A DNA stretch of 15,721 bases from Bacillota bacterium (GTDB taxonomy: Bacteria > Bacillota_G > SHA-98 > UBA4971): NCBI GenBank assembly GCA_012512055.1, contig JAAZEW010000201.1, forward strand, positions 1 to 15,721, given 5' to 3'. Of this stretch, positions 5,125 to 12,871 are shown in pieces. The notes under the pieces were generated by a model. It made no database searches and had not been told where the DNA came from. It saw nothing but the letters and a program-made list of their open reading frames with translations. The position numbers and the translations under genes are program-made. Position 1 is the stretch's first letter. Each line of letters begins with the position of its first letter.

Positions 5125-7800
5125 GTGCAAGAAGGTTTAGGCGTACGTACATTTACCACACGTGAACTTAGAGACATGTTCAGAGATTTCTTTGTCAGCA
5201 AGGATCATGTTCCTCTCCCGTCCGCTTCTTTGGTTCCCGGAAACGACCCAACACTTCTTCTCACAGGCGCAGGTATGGTTCCTTTCAAGCCGTACTATAT
5301 CGGTACCGCCAAGCCGGAATACCTTCGTGCGACTACCTGTCAGAAATGCATAAGGACATTGGACATTGAAAACGTAGGCATGACTTCGCGACACCTGACG
5401 TTTTTTGAAATGCTCGGGAACTTCTCTTTCGGAGACTACTTCAAAGAGGATGCGATTATCTGGGCATGGGAGTTTGTCACAACCCATTTGGGCCTTCCCG
5501 AAGACAGGTTGTGGATCACCATATACCTTGATGATGATGAGGCTTTTGATATCTGGCGCAGAATAATCGGAGTCCCGCCAGAGCGCATCGTGCGAATGGG
5601 AAAACCGGACAACTTCTGGGAAATCGGAGTCGGCCCTTGCGGGCCGTGTTCAGAAATTTACGTAGACCGCGGAGAATCCTTCGGGTGCGGACAACCTGAC
5701 TGCAGTGTCGGTTGTGATTGTGACAGGTTTATGGAAATCTGGAACCTTGTCTTTATTCAATTCTATTGCAATGAAAAAGGAGAATATAAGCCCCTTGAGA
5801 GAAAAGGGATAGATACCGGGATGGGCCTCGAACGGGTTGCAGCAGTTATGCAAGGGGTATCCAGTGTATTTGACACTGATTCTTTCCGGCCTATTACAAA
5901 GGCGATTCTTGACGCTGCCGGACTGGAAGAGGAACTGGGCTCCAAACCGACGATGTCCCTGAGAATAGTAGCCGACCATGCCCGCGCTGTCACATTCCTC
6001 ATCGCTGACGGCGTCCTCCCTGCCAATGAGGGTAGGGGATATGTATTACGCAGATTGATTCGCAGAGCGATTCGCCATGGGAGGCTGCTGGGAATTGCAA
6101 GGCCGTTTATGGTGGACATAGCTGACGTAGTCTCATCAGTGTTCTCCCATGCTTATCCTGAACTTGTCATGAGAAGGGATCACATTCATAAGGTCATCCG
6201 GTCTGAAGAAGAACGGTTCCTGGAACGCCTCGACCAAGGCACGACGATGCTCCAAAACATAATTGCGGAGCTGGAAAGCAAAGGGGCCTTGACAGTCCCC
6301 GGGTCTTGGGCGTTTAAGCTGTATGATACGTACGGGTTTCCGCTTGAGCTCACAAGGGAGATTGCGGGAGAAAGCGGGATGGCCGTAGACGAAGAGGGTT
6401 TTAAGGAAGCCATGGAAGAACAGCGGGAGCGCGCCAGAGCTTCCAGGCATGCCCTGGGGTACATGGGTGGTTTGTCTACAGCGAAGGCAGAAGCCTTGTC
6501 CGATCTTGACGTTAAGTTTATCGGATATGATACTCTGACCGGTGAGGCCAAGGTAGTCGCCGTGTTTTCTGAAGGCGAACCTGTAGGACACATATCATCC
6601 GGCCAAGACGGGGAGGTCGTCCTTGATAGAACCCCGTTCTATGCTGAAGCCGGGGGGCAAGTCGGTGATTCAGGAGATATTGTCGGGGAAGGTTTTCACG
6701 CAAGAGTCAAAAATACGGTAAGGATTTCCGATTCCGTAATTGCACACATCGTTACAGCCCTTGAAGGAAATCTCAGTGTAGGGGACGTGGCAAGGGCAAA
6801 AGTGGATGAGGGCATGAGGCGATCCACAGCCAGGAACCATACAGCTACCCACCTTCTCCACGCAGCGCTTAGAGCGGTCCTTGGCGACCACGTCTTGCAG
6901 GCAGGTTCATATGTGTCAGGTGACCGGCTGAGGTTTGACTTTTCGCACCCTTCGCCTGTGAGTGACAGTGAACTCCGCAAGGTGGAAGATATGGTTGCAA
7001 AGTGGGTTCTTGATGATTTCCGTGTTAACGCTGAGGTGATGCCAATCTCAGAAGCCGAGGAAATCGGCGCGATGGCCTTATTCGGGGAGAAGTACGGCAA
7101 CGATGTGCGAGTAGTCCGAATCGGGGATGTCAGCGCCGAATTTTGCGGTGGTACACACGTGGATCACACAGGACAAATCGGTCTTGTGAAGATTGTTTCA
7201 GAAAGCCCGGTTGCAGCAGGTATTCGTCGTATTGAAGCTATGAGCGGCTATGCTGTTCTTGATTACATGAGGTCTAATCAAGAGATACTTGATAATACCG
7301 CCAACTCACTCAAGTGCCTTCCTGATGAGATTCCAGACAGAGTGCTGAAGCTGCAGCGAGATGTGAAGGAACTGGAAAAGGAACTCGAGAGCCTGACATT
7401 AAAGGCGGCGCTGCCCAAAGTCCGTCACTTGATTGACCAGGCTGTCGAAGTAAATGGCGCCAAAATAGTGGTGGACGCAGTGGACGGCCTGGACGGACAC
7501 GCCATTCGAGAGCTTGCTGACAGGATTAGAGATGAAATACGCTCAGGTGTGGTGGTATTGGGTTCTCGCATCGATGAGAGAGTCCTGTTTGTCGCCATGG
7601 TTACAAAGGATTTGATCCAGAAAGGGATCCGCGCAGGAGATATCGTGAAAGTCGCTGCAACGATAACCGGTGGGGGAGGCGGGGGAAGGCCGGATATGGC
7701 GCAAGCAGGAGGGAAAGATGTATCAAGACTTGATGAAGCCCTCGGGCAAACCAGGTCTTTCATAGAGAGCCGACTGGCATCAGGTAAAGAGGACCGCTAG
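5125..7800 (+). CDS. alaS: Alanyl-tRNA synthetase
   Basis: Class II synthetase that charges tRNA-Ala and removes mischarged serine or glycine, 891 aa, full length. In order: the catalytic domain with the FFVSKDHVPLPSASLVP motif 1 region, the TFFEMLGNFSFGDYF motif 2 region and the motif 3 segment GMGLER (about residues 232-237); a cysteine-rich insert CGQPDCSVGCDC near residues 190-200 that is common in bacterial AlaRS; the editing domain with metal ligands His572 and His576 in HTATHLL and Cys674 and His678 in CGGTH; a coiled-coil linker near 740-770; and the C-terminal DHHA1/C-Ala domain with the glycine-rich GGGGGGRPDMAQAGG. The GTG start has GGGAGG nine bases upstream. It heads a run with ireB, the reductase gene and ruvX. 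Confidence 0.97.
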   Translation: MQEGLGVRTFTTRELRDMFRDFFVSKDHVPLPSASLVPGNDPTLLLTGAGMVPFKPYYIGTAKPEYLRATTCQKCIRTLDIENVGMTSRHLTFFEMLGNFSFGDYFKEDAIIWAWEFVTTHLGLPEDRLWITIYLDDDEAFDIWRRIIGVPPERIVRMGKPDNFWEIGVGPCGPCSEIYVDRGESFGCGQPDCSVGCDCDRFMEIWNLVFIQFYCNEKGEYKPLERKGIDTGMGLERVAAVMQGVSSVFDTDSFRPITKAILDAAGLEEELGSKPTMSLRIVADHARAVTFLIADGVLPANEGRGYVLRRLIRRAIRHGRLLGIARPFMVDIADVVSSVFSHAYPELVMRRDHIHKVIRSEEERFLERLDQGTTMLQNIIAELESKGALTVPGSWAFKLYDTYGFPLELTREIAGESGMAVDEEGFKEAMEEQRERARASRHALGYMGGLSTAKAEALSDLDVKFIGYDTLTGEAKVVAVFSEGEPVGHISSGQDGEVVLDRTPFYAEAGGQVGDSGDIVGEGFHARVKNTVRISDSVIAHIVTALEGNLSVGDVARAKVDEGMRRSTARNHTATHLLHAALRAVLGDHVLQAGSYVSGDRLRFDFSHPSPVSDSELRKVEDMVAKWVLDDFRVNAEVMPISEAEEIGAMALFGEKYGNDVRVVRIGDVSAEFCGGTHVDHTGQIGLVKIVSESPVAAGIRRIEAMSGYAVLDYMRSNQEILDNTANSLKCLPDEIPDRVLKLQRDVKELEKELESLTLKAALPKVRHLIDQAVEVNGAKIVVDAVDGLDGHAIRELADRIRDEIRSGVVVLGSRIDERVLFVAMVTKDLIQKGIRAGDIVKVAATITGGGGGGRPDMAQAGGKDVSRLDEALGQTRSFIESRLASGKEDR

Positions 7801-7850
7801 TCTTATACGAGAATCTTTGGTAAACTTAGCGTCGGGAGCGTGAGGACGTT

Positions 7851-8105
7851 ATGAATGGCTCTTTTGATGAAACCCGGACGTTCCGCATTGTTCCGGAGGA
7901 TAAGGTCAGTATAAGAGATGTTCTCCTTGAAGTGAGTCACGCATTGAAGGAGAAGGGGTACAATCCTGTAAACCAACTGGTGGGGTACCTGATGTCAGGG
8001 GATCCTACATATGTCACCAGTCATAAGGGAGCCCGCAACCTCATACGGAAGCTGGAACGTGACGAGATCCTGGAGGAGCTTATCAGGCATTATCTGGGTA
8101 TATGA
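7851..8105 (+). CDS. ireB: IreB family regulatory phosphoprotein (DUF965)
   Basis: Small protein of 84 aa. In Enterococcus faecalis, IreB is a substrate of the PASTA-domain Ser/Thr kinase IreK and a negative regulator of cephalosporin resistance and cell-wall stress control. The family core is well conserved here: [22 protein letters not shown] followed by [18 protein letters not shown]. The N-terminus [10 protein letters not shown] carries threonines at residues 8 and 10 that sit where the enterococcal protein is phosphorylated on its N-terminal threonines. GAGGA lies four to five bases before the ATG. The next gene overlaps its stop by an ATGA junction (8102-8105). No PASTA kinase or phosphatase is present in this window. 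Confidence 0.93.
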   Translation: MNGSFDETRTFRIVPEDKVSIRDVLLEVSHALKEKGYNPVNQLVGYLMSGDPTYVTSHKGARNLIRKLERDEILEELIRHYLGI

Positions 8106-9061
8106 ATTGCTCTGTTGAAATGCGGTTGCTAGGGAGGACAAATATCGCAGTATCGAGGCTATGCTTCGGGACTTTGACAATCGGGCCTCTTCAAGCGAAT
8201 CTTCCTGTTCATGAAGGGGCTTCTCTGATTCGTGCAGCTATTGATAGAGGCATAAACTTCTTTGATACAGCAGAGATTTATGGCACATATCCTTATATTC
8301 GTGCGGCAATTTCAGGGATGAACCGTAGCGATGTGGTAATTGCCTCTCGATCTTATGATTACACATATGAGGGCATGGAGAGATCAGTGGCTTTTGCTCT
8401 TCAGTCAATGAATGTCGACTACCTGGACCTGTTCCTATTGCATGAACAGGAATCAGCCCTGACATTGATAGGCCATAGAGAGGCTGTCCGTTACCTTGAA
8501 GACGCCCGCAAGGCGGGAATTATCAGGGCAATCGGGGTGTCGACTCACTATATTCAGTGCGTACGTGCGGCTGCCCTTATGCCTGAAATTGACGTCATTC
8601 ACCCATTGCTGAATTACTCGGGGATAGGAATAGCAGACGGTACCGTCCAAGACATGCTTCAGGCAATTGAATTGGCTCACTCGCAAAGGAAAGGCATATA
8701 CTCTATGAAAGCCATCGGAGGCGGGGCCTTGCTCCGGGACGTAGAAGGAGCCTTAAAATTCGCCATAGACCAGCCATATGTGGATTCAGTTGCCGTGGGT
8801 ATCAAGACGCTGGATGAGCTCGAGATGGACTTGGCGATATTTCAAGGGCGAGAACCTGATGAGTCCCTGCGCGAAAAGACTTGTCTTAATAAAACTCTGA
8901 TAATTGAACCTTGGTGTACCGGCTGCGGCAAGTGTGTCGAGAGATGCAGTCATGGGGCTCTTGAGATTGTCTCTGGACGTGTTGAAGTTGACGGGGCGAA
9001 ATGCGTGCTTTGTGGTTATTGCCAGGCAGTCTGTCCTGAGGTATGCATGAAGGTGGTCTGA
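8102..9061 (+). CDS. Aldo/keto reductase with C-terminal double [4Fe-4S] ferredoxin domain
   Basis: Protein of 319 aa: an aldo/keto reductase TIM barrel (about residues 8-250) fused to a bacterial ferredoxin domain (about 265-319). Each CxxCxxCxxxC motif is complete: Cys272, 275, 278 and 282, and Cys301, 304, 307 and 311. The barrel shows the tetrad residues Asp55 and Tyr60 (FFDTAEIYG) and His114 (LFLLHE), but the position of the usual catalytic lysine appears to be Arg83 in [10 protein letters not shown]. The substrate is unknown; the fusion suggests redox exchange between NAD(P)H chemistry and an iron-sulfur carrier, as in related anaerobe proteins. The start overlaps the ireB stop as ATGA, implying coupled translation; the internal ATG at 8120 is an alternative that fits the usual family N-terminus. 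Confidence 0.9.
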   Translation: MNCSVEMRLLGRTNIAVSRLCFGTLTIGPLQANLPVHEGASLIRAAIDRGINFFDTAEIYGTYPYIRAAISGMNRSDVVIASRSYDYTYEGMERSVAFALQSMNVDYLDLFLLHEQESALTLIGHREAVRYLEDARKAGIIRAIGVSTHYIQCVRAAALMPEIDVIHPLLNYSGIGIADGTVQDMLQAIELAHSQRKGIYSMKAIGGGALLRDVEGALKFAIDQPYVDSVAVGIKTLDELEMDLAIFQGREPDESLREKTCLNKTLIIEPWCTGCGKCVERCSHGALEIVSGRVEVDGAKCVLCGYCQAVCPEVCMKVV

Positions 9062-9066
9062 CTCGC

Positions 9067-9582
9067 ATGAGAATAATGAGCCTTGATGTTGGCTCAAAAA
9101 CGATAGGAATCGCCCTTTCTGACCCTGCCCGTATTGTCAGCCAACCTTTTTCAGTAATCGCGAGAACCGGAAAAGAGAAGGACATTAGGGCACTGTGTCA
9201 GGTGGTAAAGGATAAAGAAGTATCTCTCATAGTCGTTGGCTTGCCGAGGAATACCGATGGGTCGCTGGGCAAAAGCGCTATGCGGGTTATGGAATTTGTT
9301 GAAGCGTTGAAGAGGACTGTTTCTGTGCCTGTGGTTACCTGGGACGAAAGGTTTTCCACAATGGCTGCGGAGCGAGCCCTGATTTCTGCTGACGTATCTC
9401 GACAGAAGCGAAAAGGTGTGATAGACTCAGTTGCCGCTGCAATAATCCTCGACGGTTACTTGGATTATCTCAGGCAGCGGCCTGACATTTCTTCAGGCTG
9501 CGAATCAAAGGACTTCTCTATGGAAAACATAGCGAGGAATAGAACAGCAGGAAAAGAACGTGGACCGGGAGAATACGCCTAG
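9067..9582 (+). CDS. ruvX: RuvX/YqgF family putative pre-16S rRNA nuclease / Holliday junction resolvase
   Basis: RNase H-fold protein of 171 aa; in E. coli YqgF takes part in 16S rRNA 5' maturation and homologues resolve Holliday junctions. The acidic active-site residues are Asp7 in LDVGSKTIGIA, Glu94 in TWDERFST and Asp120 in VIDSVAAAIIL; the signature VVGLPRNTDGS is at residues 57-66. The ATG at 9067 matches the family start and has AAGGTGG upstream; a longer frame from 9043 would overlap the reductase gene. The family is usually about 140-150 aa, so the last 30 or so residues (polar, ending in GKERGPGEYA) are an extension of unknown role. It is six bases downstream of the reductase stop. 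Confidence 0.93.
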   Translation: MRIMSLDVGSKTIGIALSDPARIVSQPFSVIARTGKEKDIRALCQVVKDKEVSLIVVGLPRNTDGSLGKSAMRVMEFVEALKRTVSVPVVTWDERFSTMAAERALISADVSRQKRKGVIDSVAAAIILDGYLDYLRQRPDISSGCESKDFSMENIARNRTAGKERGPGEYA

Positions 9583-9614
9583 TGTCATGATGAACTGAAA
9601 GTGGGGTGCTTGAA

Positions 9615-9995
9615 ATGCCCGAGTTGGACGAGATTGTCACATTGATTTACGATGACGGAGAACAGGAGACCTTCACCGTTGAAGAAATTCTTGAGGTAGA
9701 CGGAAAGACATATGTAGTGCTTGTGCCGGAAGATGTAGACACTGAAGCCCCTGATGACATTGAGGTTGACGCCTTCATTTTCAAAGTGGAGGAAAAGGAA
9801 GACGGAGAAGAAGTCCTTGTCGAACTCGATGATGACGAGTACGAGAAGATAACTGAAGTCCTCTGTGAAGAAGACGAGGACGACGCTGATTTCGATGATG
9901 ACTTTGATGACGATTTTGACGATGACGATGAGGATGACGATGACGATTTCGATTTTGACGAGGATTTTGATGAGGATCCTGGCGACGAGGAATAG
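9615..9995 (+). CDS. DUF1292 family protein with highly acidic C-terminal tail
   Basis: Protein of 126 aa. Residues 1-84 are a DUF1292-type domain (EIVTLIYDDGEQETFTVEEILEVDG, then KTYVVLVPED and a second beta-rich segment ending YEKITEVL); the family has no assigned function but commonly sits between ruvX and mltG in Bacillota. The last 42 residues are extraordinary: 33 are Asp or Glu, interrupted mainly by phenylalanines at residues 93, 97, 101, 112, 114 and 118, several spaced four apart. The DNA is a run of GAT/GAC codons with TTT/TTC, so slippage may have expanded it. An in-frame GTG at 9606 would add three residues, but a G-rich stretch at 9601-9606 suits the ATG at 9615. The stop is six bases before the mltG start, so the two are probably coupled. 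Confidence 0.85.
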   Translation: MPELDEIVTLIYDDGEQETFTVEEILEVDGKTYVVLVPEDVDTEAPDDIEVDAFIFKVEEKEDGEEVLVELDDDEYEKITEVLCEEDEDDADFDDDFDDDFDDDDEDDDDDFDFDEDFDEDPGDEE

Positions 9996-10001
9996 ATACA
10001 G

Positions 10002-11051
10002 GTGCCTGGTGAGCTTGGTTCCAACAGATCTCAGCAAAGCATCATAACATGGCGGGGCCTTGAAGCGAAAATCCTATTGGGTGTTGTCATACTTCTTATG
10101 CTTTGGTTCGGTTTTCTGTTGCTTCCCTACGGCCCCGCACATGAAACCGTGGTCTCCATAGACCCGGGCATGACCTCGAGGGAAATTGCAGGCCTCTTGG
10201 CTAAGGCAGATCTCCTTCAATCTTCTGTGCTTTTTCGCGTGGTCACTAAGCTGGTGGGAGTCGACAACAAGCTTAAGGCGGGTACATACAGACTCAATTC
10301 GGGAATGGGTACTGTCGGTATTGTACGGGCTTTGGCCCAAGGCGACGTAGAACTCATACGGTTCACAATTCCGGAAGGAGTCTCGATGAAGAACATGGCT
10401 GACCTGCTTGAAGCCAAAGGCCTTGCATCGAAAGAGCGTTTTCTCCACCTGGCTGCCGGCCAAGATCATGACTTCAAAGTAATAGAAGGGGACATGGAGT
10501 TTTCCGGGAATCTTGAAGGCTACCTGTTCCCAGACACATATATAGTGGAAACCGGCGTCACGGAGGAAGAGATTATTACCATAATGGTGAGAAGGTTCGC
10601 AAAAGCCGTGCTCCCGGAGTGGTCAGGGGAGAATGTACATGAAAATGCAAGGAAGCTGGGTCTTCACGGAGTCATTACCCTTGCATCCATAATAGAGAAA
10701 GAAGCCAAACTCTCTGAAGAACGGCCATTGGTTGCTTCAGTGTTCTACAACAGGTTAAGGCTGAAGATGCCACTGCAATCTTGTGCTACGGTTCAGTTTG
10801 CCCTGGGCTCATGGAAGACACGGCTTACCCTCGATGACCTGGAGACAGACTCTCCGTATAATACTTACATTACCCCCGGACTTCCTCCGGGCCCCATTGC
10901 CTCTCCCGGATTGTCTTCAGTACGTGCAGCGCTTCTGCCTGCAACTTCAGATTATCTTTTCTTTGCTGCAGACCAAAAAGGCGGGCACGTATTCAGCAGG
11001 ACGTTTAAGGAACATCAAAACGCCATCGCGCAAGTGCAGGTACGCGACTAG
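10002..11051 (+). CDS. mltG: Endolytic murein transglycosylase MltG (YceG-like)
   Basis: Membrane-anchored lytic transglycosylase of 349 aa that cuts nascent glycan strands and acts with the cell-wall synthesis machinery. A single membrane helix lies at about residues 24-42. The extracellular part has a LysM-like first half (IDPGMTSREIAGLLAKADLL) and the YceG catalytic domain, with the catalytic glutamate at Glu232 in LASIIEKEAK and the family segments GYLFPDTY, VASVFYNRL, and GLPPGPIASPG. The GTG start follows an AGGA about ten bases upstream, six bases after the DUF1292 stop. It is followed by a class B penicillin-binding protein gene, giving a peptidoglycan pair. Confidence 0.95.
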   Translation: MPGELGSNRSQQSIITWRGLEAKILLGVVILLMLWFGFLLLPYGPAHETVVSIDPGMTSREIAGLLAKADLLQSSVLFRVVTKLVGVDNKLKAGTYRLNSGMGTVGIVRALAQGDVELIRFTIPEGVSMKNMADLLEAKGLASKERFLHLAAGQDHDFKVIEGDMEFSGNLEGYLFPDTYIVETGVTEEEIITIMVRRFAKAVLPEWSGENVHENARKLGLHGVITLASIIEKEAKLSEERPLVASVFYNRLRLKMPLQSCATVQFALGSWKTRLTLDDLETDSPYNTYITPGLPPGPIASPGLSSVRAALLPATSDYLFFAADQKGGHVFSRTFKEHQNAIAQVQVRD

Positions 11052-11112
11052 ACTCTCAGGTTTCGAGGAAGGCTACAGTTGTGTATTACAGTGACTATGG
11101 AGGGCAGTCTCT

Positions 11113-12756
11113 TTGTCACAACGCAACAGGTCAGCCGAAATCCGTGGGCGGAGTATCGTGTACTGTCTTCTTGCCGTTTTCCTGTTTCTCATGTCCGGCC
11201 TCACATGGCTTCAACTCATCCGCGGTGAGACTCTTGCCAGGCGGGCAAGGGATCAACGCATTGAAGTGCTCTACAAGACCCCGCTCAGGGGAACAATCTA
11301 TGACAGGAATATGCAAGTTTTGGCAGGAACTTTCTACGAGCCTGCAATAGTCATCTTTCCTGAGCTTGTGTCAGACAGGGATGGAGTGGAGGAGTTCGTG
11401 TCATTTTCACAACTGTCGGGCCAGACTTGTCTTTATCTTGATGCAAGCCGGCTCTCTCTTGGCGGTTTACGTTCGAAAATACCGGACGACCCAGGCGTCG
11501 CTGTTATCAGACAACCTGTCCGATACGATCCGACAGGGTTAGCTGCCCACGTCATAGGCTATCTTGACAACGAGAGCATCACGGGAATATCCGGAATCGA
11601 GAAAACCTTTGATACCTACCTCCGAAGTGGGGATACCGGCCTGGTAGCATCCTTTGTAGATGCCAGGCGCATGCCTTACAAGGGCTTGGGAATCAGGTGG
11701 CTTCATGACGCGGAACCTAAGGCTGGTGTAGTCCTAACCATTGACCGCGAGATACAGGAAATCGTTGAGGAAGTGATGGACGCAAAAGTCCCCAGGGGTG
11801 CTGTGGTTGTCATGGAGCCTGAAACCGGCCAGGTGCTGGCTATGGCCAGCAGGCCTTCTTTTTCCCCTAACAATGTGAGCAGTGCCTTCAAGCAGCCTCT
11901 GTCTCCTATGATAAACAGGGCAATCACGTCTTATCCCGCAGGTTCAATACTCAAAACAGTGGTAGCCGCATGTGCCCTGGAGAAGGGTGTGGTTTCCCTC
12001 TCAGACAGGTTCTATGACCCGGGATTCATAGACGTAGGCTCCAAGAGATTCAAGTGTTACTTACATGAAAGCGAAGGCCACGGGTGGATTTCTTTCCTGG
12101 ACGCCATGGCCTATTCATGTAACTCCGTGTTCATTGAAACTGCACTGAGGATCGGAGGCAGAAGCCTTGTAGATTTCTATGAGAAATTGGGATTCGGAGC
12201 TGCCACAGGCATCAGCCTGCCTTTTGAGCAGCCGGGCCAACTCCCGGGCGCCTACTACATGTCTCTGCAGGATACTGCCAACCTTGCAATAGGGCAAGGT
12301 GAAGTATTGGCAACCCCACTTCAAATTGCTGTGTTGCTTTCTGTCATAGCCAATGGCGGTGAACCGGTCTCGCCAATGCTGGTCCTGGAAATCAAACCAA
12401 CAGGAGGAGGGACAATCACCGGCCTCAAATCAAATACGTCAAAGAGAGTATTGTCGCAAGATACATGCAGGCAACTTACATTCATGTTGGAGTCAGTCAC
12501 CAGGTGGGGGACGGCAAAATCAGGTTGGGTCGATAATTACGGATCCTGTGGCAAAACCGGAACCGCTGAGACAGGGTGGCTGGACTCTGACGGACATCCC
12601 ATATGCCATGCCTGGTTCGGAGGATTCACTCCGCTTAAGGATCCGCGTTTTGTGATAGTGGTCTTTGCCGAAGAAGGAGGGTCCGGCGGCGAAGCAGCCG
12701 CCCCCGTTTTCCAGGAGATCGCAGGTAGACTTCTTGCTGAAGCTTCCCGCAACTAA
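11113..12756 (+). CDS. Class B penicillin-binding protein (FtsI/SpoVD-like transpeptidase)
   Basis: Monofunctional peptidoglycan transpeptidase of 547 aa. It has a short cytoplasmic start, one membrane anchor (about residues 15-36), a pedestal domain opening with TPLRGTIYDRN (about 53-170), and a transpeptidase domain with all three active-site motifs: Ser278-x-x-Lys281 (SILK), Ser335-x-Asn337 (SCN) and Lys481-Thr-Gly (KTGTAE). No PASTA domain is seen, and it is somewhat shorter than usual FtsI or SpoVD. The start is TTG, chosen because GGAGGG at 11099-11104 lies eight bases upstream. It follows mltG by 61 bp and precedes sigK. A sporulation role as with SpoVD is possible from this position, but a vegetative division or elongation PBP cannot be excluded. 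Confidence 0.93.
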   Translation: MSQRNRSAEIRGRSIVYCLLAVFLFLMSGLTWLQLIRGETLARRARDQRIEVLYKTPLRGTIYDRNMQVLAGTFYEPAIVIFPELVSDRDGVEEFVSFSQLSGQTCLYLDASRLSLGGLRSKIPDDPGVAVIRQPVRYDPTGLAAHVIGYLDNESITGISGIEKTFDTYLRSGDTGLVASFVDARRMPYKGLGIRWLHDAEPKAGVVLTIDREIQEIVEEVMDAKVPRGAVVVMEPETGQVLAMASRPSFSPNNVSSAFKQPLSPMINRAITSYPAGSILKTVVAACALEKGVVSLSDRFYDPGFIDVGSKRFKCYLHESEGHGWISFLDAMAYSCNSVFIETALRIGGRSLVDFYEKLGFGAATGISLPFEQPGQLPGAYYMSLQDTANLAIGQGEVLATPLQIAVLLSVIANGGEPVSPMLVLEIKPTGGGTITGLKSNTSKRVLSQDTCRQLTFMLESVTRWGTAKSGWVDNYGSCGKTGTAETGWLDSDGHPICHAWFGGFTPLKDPRFVIVVFAEEGGSGGEAAAPVFQEIAGRLLAEASRN

Positions 12757-12758
12757 AG

Positions 12759-12788
12759 TCATTAATGCCCGGCCGGCATATCATTAAT
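12759..12788 (+). repeat. Direct repeat TCATTAAT flanking a GC-rich palindrome
   Basis: TCATTAAT occurs at 12759-12766 and again at 12781-12788, 22 bp apart, about two helical turns. Between them, ATGCC (12765-12769) and GGCAT (12775-12779) can form a short stem, and CCGGCCGG (12769-12776) is an 8-bp palindrome. There is no T-run, so it is at best a weak terminator for the upstream gene. It could be a binding site in front of sigK. Confidence 0.35.
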
Positions 12789-12834
12789 AACAACCTCAAC
12801 CGGAACATGCACTTTTCCCCGAGTAGATCATATC

Positions 12835-12840
12835 TATACT
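12835..12840 (+). promoter_or_regulatory. Possible -10 element of sigK
   Basis: TATACT matches five of six bases of the SigA -10 box, but no -35 box lies at the right distance (CTTTTC at 12812-12817). The overlapping CATATCTA (12829-12836) weakly resembles the CATACAAT-type -10 boxes used by sigma E and sigma K. A start of transcription near 12847 would leave the GGGGGTGG ribosome binding site at 12855-12862 in the leader and would exclude the ATG at 12842. Confidence 0.3.
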
Positions 12841-12871
12841 AATGAATCTTTTTACGGGGGTGGCTGATTCT

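Noticed and set aside
9043..9066. Longer RuvX starting at 9043 inside the reductase gene
   Set aside because: The eight extra residues are not part of the family start; the ATG at 9067 begins the conserved MRIMSLDVGSKT segment.
9647..10037. Long open frames on both other frames of the acidic tail, including a serine-rich minus-strand protein
   Set aside because: GAT/GAC repeats read backwards give serine or isoleucine/valine repeats without stops. These frames have no ribosome binding site and lie wholly within the DUF1292 gene.
12842..12871. SigK start at ATG 12842
   Set aside because: It has no ribosome binding site and lies at or before the possible transcript start. The ATG at 12872 has GGGGGTGG nine bases upstream and gives the same N-terminal length as B. 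subtilis pro-sigma-K.
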